Below are positions 43,262-51,008 of a stretch of DNA of 64,000 nucleotides, piece after piece; positions within the stretch are counted from its first letter, which is position 1; every line of letters begins with the position of its first letter. The stretch is from Hyalangium versicolor (GTDB lineage Bacteria; Myxococcota; Myxococcia; Myxococcales; Myxococcaceae): positions 62,001-126,000 of the forward strand of contig NZ_JAHXBF010000004.1 of the NCBI RefSeq assembly GCF_020103695.1, in the 5' to 3' direction. Under the pieces are notes generated by a model. The model did not search any database. It saw only the letters and a program-made list of their open reading frames with translations, and was not told the origin of the DNA. Made by a program: the position numbers and the translations under genes.

Positions 43262-43672
43262 ATGCACTCCAGGGTCCACGCTCTCCAGGAAGAACACTCC
43301 CGCCTCCGGGCGCTGCTCCGCCTGTGCGAGGACGCCAACGCCCGAGAACTCGAGGCCACGCTCCGCCGTCTGGAGGAGGTCTTCGCGCCTCACCGGGAAG
43401 CCAAGCTGGCGCTCTATGACGAGTCCGTCCAGGCCTACAGGCAGGCGGGAGACAAGTTGAACGTCTCGGTCCTGAGCATCTTCCGAACGAACATGAATGT
43501 GACGTCCCAGGCCATCCTGGGCTTTCTGCGCGCCCTGGATCCCGAGCCCGACCGGTGCCGGGAGCGCTTCCTGTCGGTGGCCAACACGCTGCGCTCCATG
43601 CTCGACACCGAGGAGAAGGTCGTCTTCCCGCTGTGCGTCCGCTGTGCCCAACGCGTAGGGGCCCAGCCATGA
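43262..43672 (+). CDS. small helical protein, possibly hemerythrin-like
   Basis: A 136-residue all-helical protein. HSRVHALQEEHSRLRALLRL and HREAKLALYDESVQAY have the spacing seen in HHE/hemerythrin helices (His in helix 1, H-xxx-E in helix 2), and DTEEKVVFPLC recalls the EexxxFP of the fourth helix, but not all metal ligands are obvious, so the family call is weak. ATG 43262 is used because upstream codons are non-coding in style. The stop overlaps the next gene start by 4 bp, so it is co-translated with the GAF protein. Confidence 0.55.
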   Translation: MHSRVHALQEEHSRLRALLRLCEDANARELEATLRRLEEVFAPHREAKLALYDESVQAYRQAGDKLNVSVLSIFRTNMNVTSQAILGFLRALDPEPDRCRERFLSVANTLRSMLDTEEKVVFPLCVRCAQRVGAQP

Positions 43673-44358
43673 GTGACAAGATCCCCACGGACCTGTCCCG
43701 GCTGGATGACCGCGAGCGGCTCGGCGCCTTCGATGGAGCGCTGTTCGACAGGACGCCGGATCCCGAGCTGACGCAGTTGGTGAACCGGGCCTCGGAGGTG
43801 AGCGGCTTCCCCATCGCGCTGGTCAGCCTGGTGGCGGACCAGATCCAGTTCTTCCGAGCCCATGTGGGGCTGCCTCCGGACCTGGAGGCCTCGCTCGCCA
43901 CCGATCGCTGCACCTCGTTCTGCCAGTTCGTCGTGGCGGGAGATCAGCCGCTGCGCATCGAGGACGCCACGCAACAGCCGGCGCTCCCCAACGATCTGAT
44001 CGAGCGCTATGGCATCCGCGCGTACGCGGGCTTTCCGGTGCGCGTGGCCGGCAAGACGGTGGGCTCGTTCTGCGTCATCGATGGGAAGCCCGGGCAGCTG
44101 AGCACGGCGCAGCTCGAGGAGCTCGCGAAGCTGGCCCAGGCCGCGAGCGCCCGGCTGGAGGTGCTCGCCCGGAAGTGGGCCCCGCCCAAGGATGCGCGAG
44201 AGGAGCATGCCCACCGCGCCTGGATGGCGGTGGCGGAGTCCCAGTCCCTCATGAGCCTGAGTGAGCAGTTCGCCGCGGGCCGGCTCACCTTCGAGGAGTT
44301 CCAGCGAGGGTTGGGCGCGCTGGCCACGCTCGCCGGAGCCCTGGAGCCCCCGCGCTGA
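43669..44358 (+). CDS. GAF-domain sensor protein without output domain
   Basis: A 229-residue soluble protein. A short N-terminal helix precedes a GAF domain (about 25-165): GFPIALVSLVADQIQFFRAH, TDRCTSFCQFVVAGDQPLRI and IRAYAGFPVRVAGKTVGSFC with the usual FCVIDGKPG end. The C-terminal ~55 residues are helical (AEEHAHRAWMAVAESQSLMS-like). The Cys in RCTSFC and GSFCVID could bind a cofactor or be redox active. It is translationally coupled to the small helical protein, so the two may form a cytoplasmic sensor pair. Confidence 0.82.
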   Translation: MSDKIPTDLSRLDDRERLGAFDGALFDRTPDPELTQLVNRASEVSGFPIALVSLVADQIQFFRAHVGLPPDLEASLATDRCTSFCQFVVAGDQPLRIEDATQQPALPNDLIERYGIRAYAGFPVRVAGKTVGSFCVIDGKPGQLSTAQLEELAKLAQAASARLEVLARKWAPPKDAREEHAHRAWMAVAESQSLMSLSEQFAAGRLTFEEFQRGLGALATLAGALEPPR

Positions 44359-44368
44359 GGGGCGCGCT

Positions 44369-45937
44369 TCACTCGAAGCGGAAGTACGCCTCGAAGTCCG
44401 GAGTCCCCTTGCGGCGCTTGCCTCCGAGCGCCACCTGCGGCGGGTAGTTGGCCAGGACGTTCGCGGTGTCCGGTTCGTCCAGGGAGCCCAGCGGCACGGG
44501 CAGGTGCTCGAGGATGCCGGGCAGCCCGGCGATGTCGCCCAGGAAGCGCGGCAGGGTGCGCGGATCCACCAGCTGGCCCGCGGTGAGGTCGAGCTGTGGG
44601 GCCTCTCCGATGGCATCGATCAACTCGTCCCGCTCCGCGCCCTCCAACCGGTAGGCCTTGAAGAGGCGCAGCAGCGACAGGCCCACGGCGAACGCGGTGA
44701 GTGTCAGGTGCACGGGGTTGGTGCCCAGCTGATCATCTCCGTAGGCGCGCCACACGAAGCCGCTGGCGCTCTGCACCCACAGGCCCTGGACGTTCTCCTC
44801 GTCATGCATCTTCCGCGTGGGCAGCGCGCCGGAGAGGCCTACGAGCCCATCTCTCGGCACGCGCAGGTGTCCGGAGGCGAAGGCGTCGGTGAGGAAGTGG
44901 TCGGCGAAGGCGTTGCGGACCAACGCGGCGTCCAGGTCCCGGTCGAGCGCCAGCTGCAGCGCCTCCGCGTGGTGCCGGGCATACCGGGCCCAGTTCCTGG
45001 GGGAGAAGTGGTCCTGGTTCTCGTTGGCCAGCATCGCGTAGTCGAACCAACCGCGGTGCGTATTGAGGAGGAAGGTGCCCTCGTCCTGGGGCGTGACGCC
45101 GCGGATGGCCTCGGCCACGGAGGGGGTCAGCTCGGAGGCCAGCTCCTCCGGGGTGGCGTAGTAGTCCCCCGCGAGCGCCACCACCTCTCCATAGGTGAGG
45201 GTGAGGCCGGGGCGGATCTCCAGCTCCGTGAGGGGCCGGTAGCGAGCCATCAAGTCCTCGAGCCGATTCTGGAAGGGCTCGCGCCACGCGGGATCCGCGC
45301 TGGCCACGGAGAGGGAGGACCGCTCCAGCACGGCGTCCGGCACGGGGTTCGGCGTGGCGACGCGCAGCAGGGCATGGGTCGGCTTGACGGTGGCCCGAGA
45401 GAAGACGCCTTCTCCGGCGAGCATGCGCGCGAGCTGCTCCGCGCTGGCCCGGTGCTCGGCGGTGCCGAAGTAGTCCGGCCTCACGGTGGCCACAGGCCGC
45501 TTCGCCGTCTCCTTGCGCAGGGCGGACAGCCGCTGGCGCTCCTTGTCCACGACGTTCGCACCCGCGCTCTTGGCCGTCGTCGGGGTCTCCACGGGAGGAG
45601 CGGGCTCCAGGGACATCACGGACCGGAAGCCCTGGCGCGCCATCATGCCGCGCATCGCGGAGGCCTCGACCGAGCGCACCTGGGCGGCCGGGGGCATCTC
45701 GGAGACGCGGCTGCCGAAGGCCAGGGGGGCCCCTGTCGGTGAGTTCACGATGGGAGGCGGCAACGGCTCCGGAGCGGCCTTCGCTCGAGTCTTGACGGGC
45801 GTCTTCGCGGGCGTCTTGGCCGAAGCCTTGGAAGAAGCCTTGGGCGTCTTCTGCTTTGGCCGAGCCGTCTTCGCCTTCGTCTTCGCCTTCGCGGTGCCAC
45901 GGCCCGTGCCTCCCCGTTGAGGCTTGCGTGCACTCAT
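44369..45937 (-). CDS. zinc-phospholipase/P1-nuclease-like protein with histone-H1-like tail
   Basis: A 522-residue protein. Residues 2-60 are a Lys/Ala/Pro/Thr tail (TAKAKTKAKTARPKQKTP and on), like the C-terminal tail of histone H1. A ~100-residue linker region follows. From ~210 a helical domain carries TFLLNTHRGWFDYAMLANEN, HFSPRNWARYARHHAEALQL and FADHFLTDAFASGHLRVPR; the His/Asp spacing resembles the metal sites of zinc phospholipase C and S1/P1 nucleases. ATG 45937 overlaps the stop of the upstream Ntn-hydrolase-like gene by 4 bp and has GGAGG nearby. No signal peptide, so it appears cytoplasmic; the tail could bind nucleic acid or polyphosphate. Family call is tentative. Confidence 0.65.
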   Translation of the reverse strand: MSARKPQRGGTGRGTAKAKTKAKTARPKQKTPKASSKASAKTPAKTPVKTRAKAAPEPLPPPIVNSPTGAPLAFGSRVSEMPPAAQVRSVEASAMRGMMARQGFRSVMSLEPAPPVETPTTAKSAGANVVDKERQRLSALRKETAKRPVATVRPDYFGTAEHRASAEQLARMLAGEGVFSRATVKPTHALLRVATPNPVPDAVLERSSLSVASADPAWREPFQNRLEDLMARYRPLTELEIRPGLTLTYGEVVALAGDYYATPEELASELTPSVAEAIRGVTPQDEGTFLLNTHRGWFDYAMLANENQDHFSPRNWARYARHHAEALQLALDRDLDAALVRNAFADHFLTDAFASGHLRVPRDGLVGLSGALPTRKMHDEENVQGLWVQSASGFVWRAYGDDQLGTNPVHLTLTAFAVGLSLLRLFKAYRLEGAERDELIDAIGEAPQLDLTAGQLVDPRTLPRFLGDIAGLPGILEHLPVPLGSLDEPDTANVLANYPPQVALGGKRRKGTPDFEAYFRFE

Positions 45938-46908
45938 GGAAGTCCTCCGTCCATACCTTGCAGACGCACGCCAAGCCGGATGCCGGCCAGCAGGTGCGCG
46001 GGGCGTCCCGGAACGAGGTACGCCACCTGAAGAGTGCTGCCCACGCGCGGCGCTCCCCGGCGCGTCGGCGAGAGGTTCTCCCGCGCATAGGCGCACTGGG
46101 CGAGGAAGACGCAGTAGTCCACCGCCGCCTGCAGGGAGAAGTGCTCGGAGAGGGGCTCCTGAGCGGATGAGAAGAACCCCGCGCGCAGCACGCGCCGGGC
46201 ATAGCGCCGGGCCAACTGGCGTGACTCCTCATTGGAGAGCGGCTCGGCCCGCGTCCCCATGCGCCGCGCCTCCTGGGCCAGTTGCTCCAACAACCCCGGC
46301 GGGCTGTCCGGCTCATCCGTCCCGGCCAGCAGCATCGCCAACCGCTCGGGCAGCGCGGGATCGAACCCCTCCACGAAGCGAGCCACCGCCTCGGTGACGC
46401 CCGCATAGTGCACGCCGAAGCGGTGCCGTGGAGGCCCGCCCTCCTCCTCTATATGGAGCACGGGCGTAGGCGCGGTGGGCAGACTCAGATCCACGCTCCA
46501 CTGGATGGACCAGAGCGTGGGCGGATCCACGCCCTCCTCCGGCGGCGGCGCAAAGCCTCCGAGGATGAGGTGGAACGGACGCGGCAGCGCACCCAGCCGG
46601 CGCATCGCCTGATCCTCCATCGCCGTGTGCAGCCTCTGCGCGTACTCCCCCACGGACTCGCCCGAGCGCAGCGGCGCCTGATCATCGAAGGCGCGCAGCG
46701 AGGTGGCCACCGTGCCTCCCCCGATCGAGCCCACGCCGTTGAACATGGCCAGCAGCCGCCCGCCCGAGAGCGGCACCAGCTTCTCCACGTTGGCCATGTT
46801 GGAGAGGAAGCGCTCCTGGCCCCGGGCATCCACCTCCATCACCGTCGCCAGACCGTCCGTGGCGAACACGAGCGCGTCCGGCGTCTTGAAGGCGATGTCG
46901 ATCGTCAT
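45934..46908 (-). CDS. proteasome/HslV-like N-terminal-nucleophile hydrolase
   Basis: A 324-residue protein whose first codons are ATG-ACG, so removal of Met exposes Thr as residue 1. With Thr as 1, D17 falls in VFATDGLATV, the catalytic Asp position of proteasome beta subunits, and the Lys of NVEKLVPLSGGRLLAMFNGV corresponds to the conserved K33 despite a short insertion. The first ~200 residues fit the proteasome-superfamily sandwich; the C-terminal ~120 residues are a helical extension not in HslV. No HslU-like ATPase is nearby. It is coupled to the H1-tailed enzyme by a 4-bp overlap. Likely a self-compartmentalised or stand-alone hydrolase; substrate unknown. Confidence 0.7.
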   Translation of the reverse strand: MTIDIAFKTPDALVFATDGLATVMEVDARGQERFLSNMANVEKLVPLSGGRLLAMFNGVGSIGGGTVATSLRAFDDQAPLRSGESVGEYAQRLHTAMEDQAMRRLGALPRPFHLILGGFAPPPEEGVDPPTLWSIQWSVDLSLPTAPTPVLHIEEEGGPPRHRFGVHYAGVTEAVARFVEGFDPALPERLAMLLAGTDEPDSPPGLLEQLAQEARRMGTRAEPLSNEESRQLARRYARRVLRAGFFSSAQEPLSEHFSLQAAVDYCVFLAQCAYARENLSPTRRGAPRVGSTLQVAYLVPGRPAHLLAGIRLGVRLQGMDGGLP

Positions 46909-46963
46909 GGCGCCGCCGCAGCATACAAGGAGGGAGGCACCTCACCTGGACTGCTCAAAAGAC

Positions 46964-47002
46964 AACGCGCGCCAGATACCTTGAGTACCTGGCGCGCGCG
47001 TT
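46964..47002. repeat. large imperfect palindrome
   Basis: AACGCGCGCCAG (46964-46975) pairs with CTGGCGCGCGCGTT (46989-47002) around a 13-nt centre, with a 2-nt bulge. Neither neighbouring gene ends here, so a simple terminator role is unlikely. It may be an operator or a structured leader of one of the divergent transcripts. Confidence 0.6.
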
Positions 47003-47098
47003 CATTGGGACAGCAGACTTCCATGGTGGCCCTCCCCCCCTACGGGCCGAGCAGAAGTTTCTCGCCAGAGACTGATTAGTTTCTATGCGGGAAACTAC

Positions 47099-47129
47099 GT
47101 AGGTGGGATTCAGTACCCAACTTTCCTAC
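47099..47129. promoter_or_regulatory. inverted repeat, possible LuxR-type operator
   Basis: GTAGGTGGG, then 8 nt, then CCCA, 5 nt, CCTAC: nested arms of 5 and 4 bp in AT-rich DNA about 90 bp upstream of the LuxR-type gene. Position and symmetry suit an operator. The binding protein is not known. Confidence 0.35.
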
Positions 47130-47216
47130 TTTTCGTGAATTTTAGGTAAACTTTGGGCCTGGCTGGGGTGTTCCCCTCATCCAGTTTGTCAGTCGGGCCA
47201 GTTATACTGGGAAATC

Positions 47217-48335
47217 GTGATTCCACTAGATTCCATGGACAAGGCCTTCCTGGCGGACATCCAGGGGCGGTTGGACACCATCGAGCCGGGGGCGGATGTG
47301 CTGCACCCGCTGATGGACGCTCTCAGAGAGGGCCTGCGCGCGGAACGGGCGGTGGCCTATGGCATCGAGCTGGCGCCAGACCATTACGCGGCCAGCTTCT
47401 GCCACGGCTCGGGCTTCGCGCAGTCCCAGTCGGAGCTGATGGGAATCCTGAACGGCTTCCTGAACCAGCAACCGAATCCATGGGGTTATTTCGATCCGGC
47501 GCGGCCCGCGGCGCCGCAGCGGAACCGGGCGCTGCACTTCCGCCCCCACGCGGAGACGGAGGCGCCAGCGCCGCTGCATGACACGGGTTCGGCCGCGTGG
47601 CGGCGGTTGGGCATCAGCGCCACGGAGCAGGCCCAGGTGCGCGAGCGGGTGCACGAGGGGGTGACGACGCTCTACCGCCAGCTGCGCATGGAGCACATGT
47701 TCCAGCTGCGCACGCTGGTGTGCGAGGACTCGGCCATGCTGGCGTGGATCGGCGCGCTGCGCTCCGAGCCCTTCACTCCGCGTGAGCAACGGCTGTTGCA
47801 GGAGCTGGTGCCGTCGCTGCATCGGCGGTTGGAGTTGGAGACGCGGTTGAGGGAGGCGGGGCTGCTGGGCACAGCGCTGGAGGCGGCGCTGGAGGCGCTC
47901 GGGCAGCCAGCCTACGTGGTGTCGTCGAAGGGACGGGTGGCGTACGCCAACAGCGCGGGGAGGGCCCAGTTGGAGCAAGTGGCACCGTCCCTGGTGGAGG
48001 CGGTCCGGCGGCACGCGCAGGGGGAAGCGCTCCCTTCGGGGACCAGCGTCACGCTGCTGCAGGTCCGAGGACTGTGCCCGCACTACCTGGTGGTGGACCG
48101 GAGCGTGGAGGCGCAAACGGGCGCCAAGGTCCACATGCTGGCGACTCGCTGGGGGCTCACGGGCCGCGAGGCGGAGGTGCTCGAGCACATCATCCAGGGC
48201 ACGAGCAACAAGGTCATCGCCGCGAGGCTGGGCTGCGCGGAGCGCACGGTGGAGGTGCACGTCACCCACGTGCTGAACAAGGCCGACGCGGAGAGCCGCT
48301 CGGCGCTCATCGCGAAGTTCTTCCAGGCCTCCTGA
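47217..48335 (+). CDS. LuxR-family transcriptional regulator
   Basis: A 372-residue protein. The first ~300 residues are an undefined sensor region, with a PAS-like segment near 220-290 (LEALGQPAYVVSSKGRVAYA NSAGR area). The C-terminal ~65 residues are a LuxR/GerE helix-turn-helix (RWGLTGREAEVLEHIIQGTS, NKVIAARLGCAERTVEVHVT). No receiver domain. GTG 47217 is used; ATG 47235 (MDKAFLADIQ) is an equally good start and neither has a strong ribosome site, while a TATACT 9 nt upstream suggests a leaderless or very short leader. It is divergent from the Ntn-hydrolase pair and might regulate it. Confidence 0.85.
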   Translation: MIPLDSMDKAFLADIQGRLDTIEPGADVLHPLMDALREGLRAERAVAYGIELAPDHYAASFCHGSGFAQSQSELMGILNGFLNQQPNPWGYFDPARPAAPQRNRALHFRPHAETEAPAPLHDTGSAAWRRLGISATEQAQVRERVHEGVTTLYRQLRMEHMFQLRTLVCEDSAMLAWIGALRSEPFTPREQRLLQELVPSLHRRLELETRLREAGLLGTALEAALEALGQPAYVVSSKGRVAYANSAGRAQLEQVAPSLVEAVRRHAQGEALPSGTSVTLLQVRGLCPHYLVVDRSVEAQTGAKVHMLATRWGLTGREAEVLEHIIQGTSNKVIAARLGCAERTVEVHVTHVLNKADAESRSALIAKFFQAS

Positions 48336-48356
48336 GCCTCTCCGGGAGCCAGAGGC
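48336..48356 (+). terminator. short hairpin after LuxR-type gene
   Basis: GCCTCT-N9-AGAGGC, a perfect 6-bp stem starting at the base after the LuxR-type stop codon. No U-tract; weak evidence. Confidence 0.35.
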
Positions 48357-48391
48357 ATACGAGGGGAGGAACGTGTGTCTAGGATGCACGT

Positions 48392-49546
48392 GTGAACTCT
48401 CCCCGCATCCAGGCCGCCCTGGACAACGCCGCCGCGGCCGCTGCCCGAGCTCCCCACTCCACCCCGCCCGAGTCCTCTCCGCCCGAGCGGCGCATTCGGG
48501 TAGCCATCGGCGATCCCCAGGCGGACATCACCCGCTTCCTCGGCATCCTGGACCGGCATGGCCTGCTGACGGAGCGCGGGTGGCTGGCGCCCGAGGTGCA
48601 GCTCGTCTCGGTGGGGGACCACTTTGACTGGGGCAAGGCGCACGAGCGGGACGCGGTGGCCCGGAGCGCGCTGCGGCTCGTGGCATGGCTGGCGGCGCAC
48701 CCGGCCGATCAGGCCATCATCCTGGCGGGCAACCATGATCTCGGGCGCGTGGGAGAGCTGGCGGACTTCACCGATGCCACCTTCGCCCAGGCCCAGGAAG
48801 AGGCGGACCGCATCTACGATGGAGACGACACCGATGAGGCGCGGGAACGGACCTTCCTGGACCGATTCCCTCAGGTGCCCACGGTGGAGCTGGTCGCTCG
48901 AGACTTCAGCGCGTTCCGCGAGGAGCAGCGCACGTGGATCACCTACTTGCTCCGAACGCGGCGCCTGCGCGTGGCCTACGCGGCCGGGCCGGACCTGCTC
49001 GTGCTGCACGCGGGAGTGACGCGAGAGGACCTGGGAGTCGTGGGTGTGCCCCAGGAGCGCCAGGCGGATGCGAGGACGGTGGCGGACGCGCTCAACCAGG
49101 CGCTGGATGCGGCCGTGAGCGCGTGGCAGGGAGGCCGTCTCGTCATGCCAGCCCTGCACGTGCCCGGCAGCGCGGACTTCGGCGAGGGCCGGGGCATCTT
49201 CTATCAGCGCCCGAGCCTCCGCCCGGACGAGGGCGAGCGCACGCGCCTCACCCCGCGCCGGCGCTTCGATCCGCGGCGGCTGCCTGCCGGGCTGACGCAA
49301 GTGGTGGGCCACACACGGGACAAGCGGAGCCGTGACCTGCTGTGCCTGCCCGGAGAGATTCGAGATGGCGTGCTTCGCCACCTGGTGACGGACGGCGCGC
49401 GCGTGGCCTACGCGCACGGCACTCCCAAGGGGACAGGCCCCGGAGAGGCCGTGCTCATCTTCACCGATGGCGGGATGCGCGAGGCTCCGCTCGAAGCCTA
49501 CGAGCTGTTCGATCTCGACACGCGCACCGCCGCCCGGCCGCGATAG
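48392..49546 (+). CDS. metallophosphoesterase
   Basis: A 384-residue calcineurin-like phosphoesterase. The metal-binding motifs are complete: IGDPQADI (GDxQ-type), VSVGDHFDWGKAH (GDxxDxG), LAGNHDLGRV (GNHD), LLVLHAGV (His) and QVVGHTRDKR (GHT). GTG 48392 is the start; the following ~30 residues are Ala/Pro-rich and likely disordered. Insertions between GNHD and the next His (an acidic DGDDTDEARER stretch) set it apart from the small phosphodiesterases, and substrate (protein phosphate, nucleotide or dinucleotide) is unknown. It converges on the thioredoxin-fold lipoprotein gene with 6 bp between. Confidence 0.88.
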   Translation: MNSPRIQAALDNAAAAAARAPHSTPPESSPPERRIRVAIGDPQADITRFLGILDRHGLLTERGWLAPEVQLVSVGDHFDWGKAHERDAVARSALRLVAWLAAHPADQAIILAGNHDLGRVGELADFTDATFAQAQEEADRIYDGDDTDEARERTFLDRFPQVPTVELVARDFSAFREEQRTWITYLLRTRRLRVAYAAGPDLLVLHAGVTREDLGVVGVPQERQADARTVADALNQALDAAVSAWQGGRLVMPALHVPGSADFGEGRGIFYQRPSLRPDEGERTRLTPRRRFDPRRLPAGLTQVVGHTRDKRSRDLLCLPGEIRDGVLRHLVTDGARVAYAHGTPKGTGPGEAVLIFTDGGMREAPLEAYELFDLDTRTAARPR

Positions 49547-49552
49547 CCCGGC

Positions 49553-50905
49553 CTACTTCGCCTTCAGCTCGGCGAGCTTCTTGTCCAGGGACTCGATCTG
49601 GCGCTTGGACACCTGCGCCTCGGAGAGGGTCTTCGCATAGGAGATGGCCTCCTCCATCGTCTTCACGGCGGCGTCCTTCTCCCCGCGAGCGGCCTGGATG
49701 GTGGCCCGGTCGGCGAAGACGCGCAGCTTCCGAGAGCCCTGCACCTTCGTCAGCGCCCGAGCGTTGGCGGCGAGTGCGTCGTCCAGTCGCCCCAGCGCCC
49801 GGTACAGGTTGGCCAGCCGAGCGGGAGGGTTGTAGTCGTTGGGCAGGTCCTTCTCGCTCTGCTCGATGGCGGGCACCGCGCGCATGGGGTCCTCGAGGAT
49901 CATCGCCGCCAACATGCGGTGCGAGTCGAAGACGGAGCGCGCATCCGGGTTGGGAGCCTTGGCGGCCTCGCCCTCGAGGAACGTGAGCCACTCGGTGGCC
50001 AGCGCCTTGCTGCCAGCCTTGTCCCCGAGCTCCGACCTGGCATCCACCATCGCCTCATAGAGGCCCGAGCGGTCATCCGCGGGCATGTCGATGAGCGGCG
50101 GAGCCAGCGCCTCGCGCCCCTTGGCATCGAGCGCATTCAACAGCTCCTTGCGCTGAGGGTTCTCCCCGGGCAGCGAAGATGCGCAGCCGATGGCCATGGT
50201 CACGGCATTCGCCAGCGACGGCGAGCGAGGCACGCGCGGCAGCTCCTCGATGGCCTTGCGAGCACACGGCTCGAACTGCTTCGCCCCCCAGAAGGCGACG
50301 AGCAGCGACTCGACGGTGCGGCCCCGGCGGGACCAGTCGTGCGGAGCCTGGGAGAGCGCCTGGGAGAAGGCCTCGGCGGCCTCGGCGGGCTTGTTGGCAC
50401 CATAGAGGGCATCCCCGCGAGCCAGGGCCGCCTCGGCGCCCTGAGCATCCCCGCGATAGGCGCGCTCACCGTCCTCGAAGATCTTCTCGAGCTGCGCCAC
50501 GGTGGCGCTGCCCGCGAAGCGCACGAGGGGCTTCTCCTCCTTCGGATCGATGATGAAGAACGTCGGCCAGAACTCGACGGGATACTTCTCCTGGAAGGCG
50601 GCGTTCGAGGGCAGGTCGGTGTTGATCTCCAGCCAGACGAACCGGCCGGCGTGCCGCGCGAGCGCCTTGTCCGTGAAGACGTAGGCCTTCATCGAGCGAC
50701 AGGTGTGACACCACGGGGCCCAGGTGTCGACGAAGAGCGGCACGCCCTTGGCCTTGGCCTCGGAGAGCGCACGGGCGTAGTCGTCATCGATGAACGGCAG
50801 GGGCGCTCCCTCATGGGCGTCGTCCAGCGCATCGGACGAGCCGGTGCGCGAGGCGGTGCACGCCAGGAGCCCCACAACGAACAGGCAGGCAACGTGGGTT
50901 CGCAT
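49553..50905 (-). CDS. lipoprotein thioredoxin-fold protein with TPR-like tail
   Basis: A 450-residue lipoprotein (lipobox LLAC, Cys16). A thioredoxin domain at about 45-150 contains the redox motif WAPWCHTCRSM with C66 and C69, and the cis-Pro segment FWPTFFIIDP, as in DsbD-gamma/TlpA-like reductases. Residues ~165-450 are helical TPR-like units (AAEAFSQALSQAP; LANLYRALGRLDDALAANAR). ATG 50905 begins the signal peptide; a longer open frame upstream is not coding in style. Expected periplasmic thiol reductase or chaperone that recognises a partner through the TPRs. Confidence 0.88.
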   Translation of the reverse strand: MRTHVACLFVVGLLACTASRTGSSDALDDAHEGAPLPFIDDDYARALSEAKAKGVPLFVDTWAPWCHTCRSMKAYVFTDKALARHAGRFVWLEINTDLPSNAAFQEKYPVEFWPTFFIIDPKEEKPLVRFAGSATVAQLEKIFEDGERAYRGDAQGAEAALARGDALYGANKPAEAAEAFSQALSQAPHDWSRRGRTVESLLVAFWGAKQFEPCARKAIEELPRVPRSPSLANAVTMAIGCASSLPGENPQRKELLNALDAKGREALAPPLIDMPADDRSGLYEAMVDARSELGDKAGSKALATEWLTFLEGEAAKAPNPDARSVFDSHRMLAAMILEDPMRAVPAIEQSEKDLPNDYNPPARLANLYRALGRLDDALAANARALTKVQGSRKLRVFADRATIQAARGEKDAAVKTMEEAISYAKTLSEAQVSKRQIESLDKKLAELKAK

Positions 50906-51008
50906 GGGAGCGGACCATAGCGGCATCCCCGCCCACTGTCCCCTACGGACAGGAAGGCGCGGAAGGGCTGGGCTGGGCGCTCGGCGCGTGGTGTGGTGGG
51001 GCTGTCGA

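Larger units (their letters stand above)
46909..47216. other. divergent intergenic region with palindromes
   Basis: A 308-bp stretch between the divergent Ntn-hydrolase-like gene and the LuxR-type gene. It holds two inverted repeats (listed separately), an AT-rich block (about 47070-47160) and a TATACT at 47203-47208 that could be a -10 box for the LuxR gene, placing the start point close to its GTG. No good -35 was found. Confidence 0.5.

Noticed and set aside
44802..46406. 534-residue open frame on the minus strand
   Set aside because: Alternative-frame shadow of the Ntn-hydrolase and H1-tailed genes; Arg/Pro-rich with no motif.
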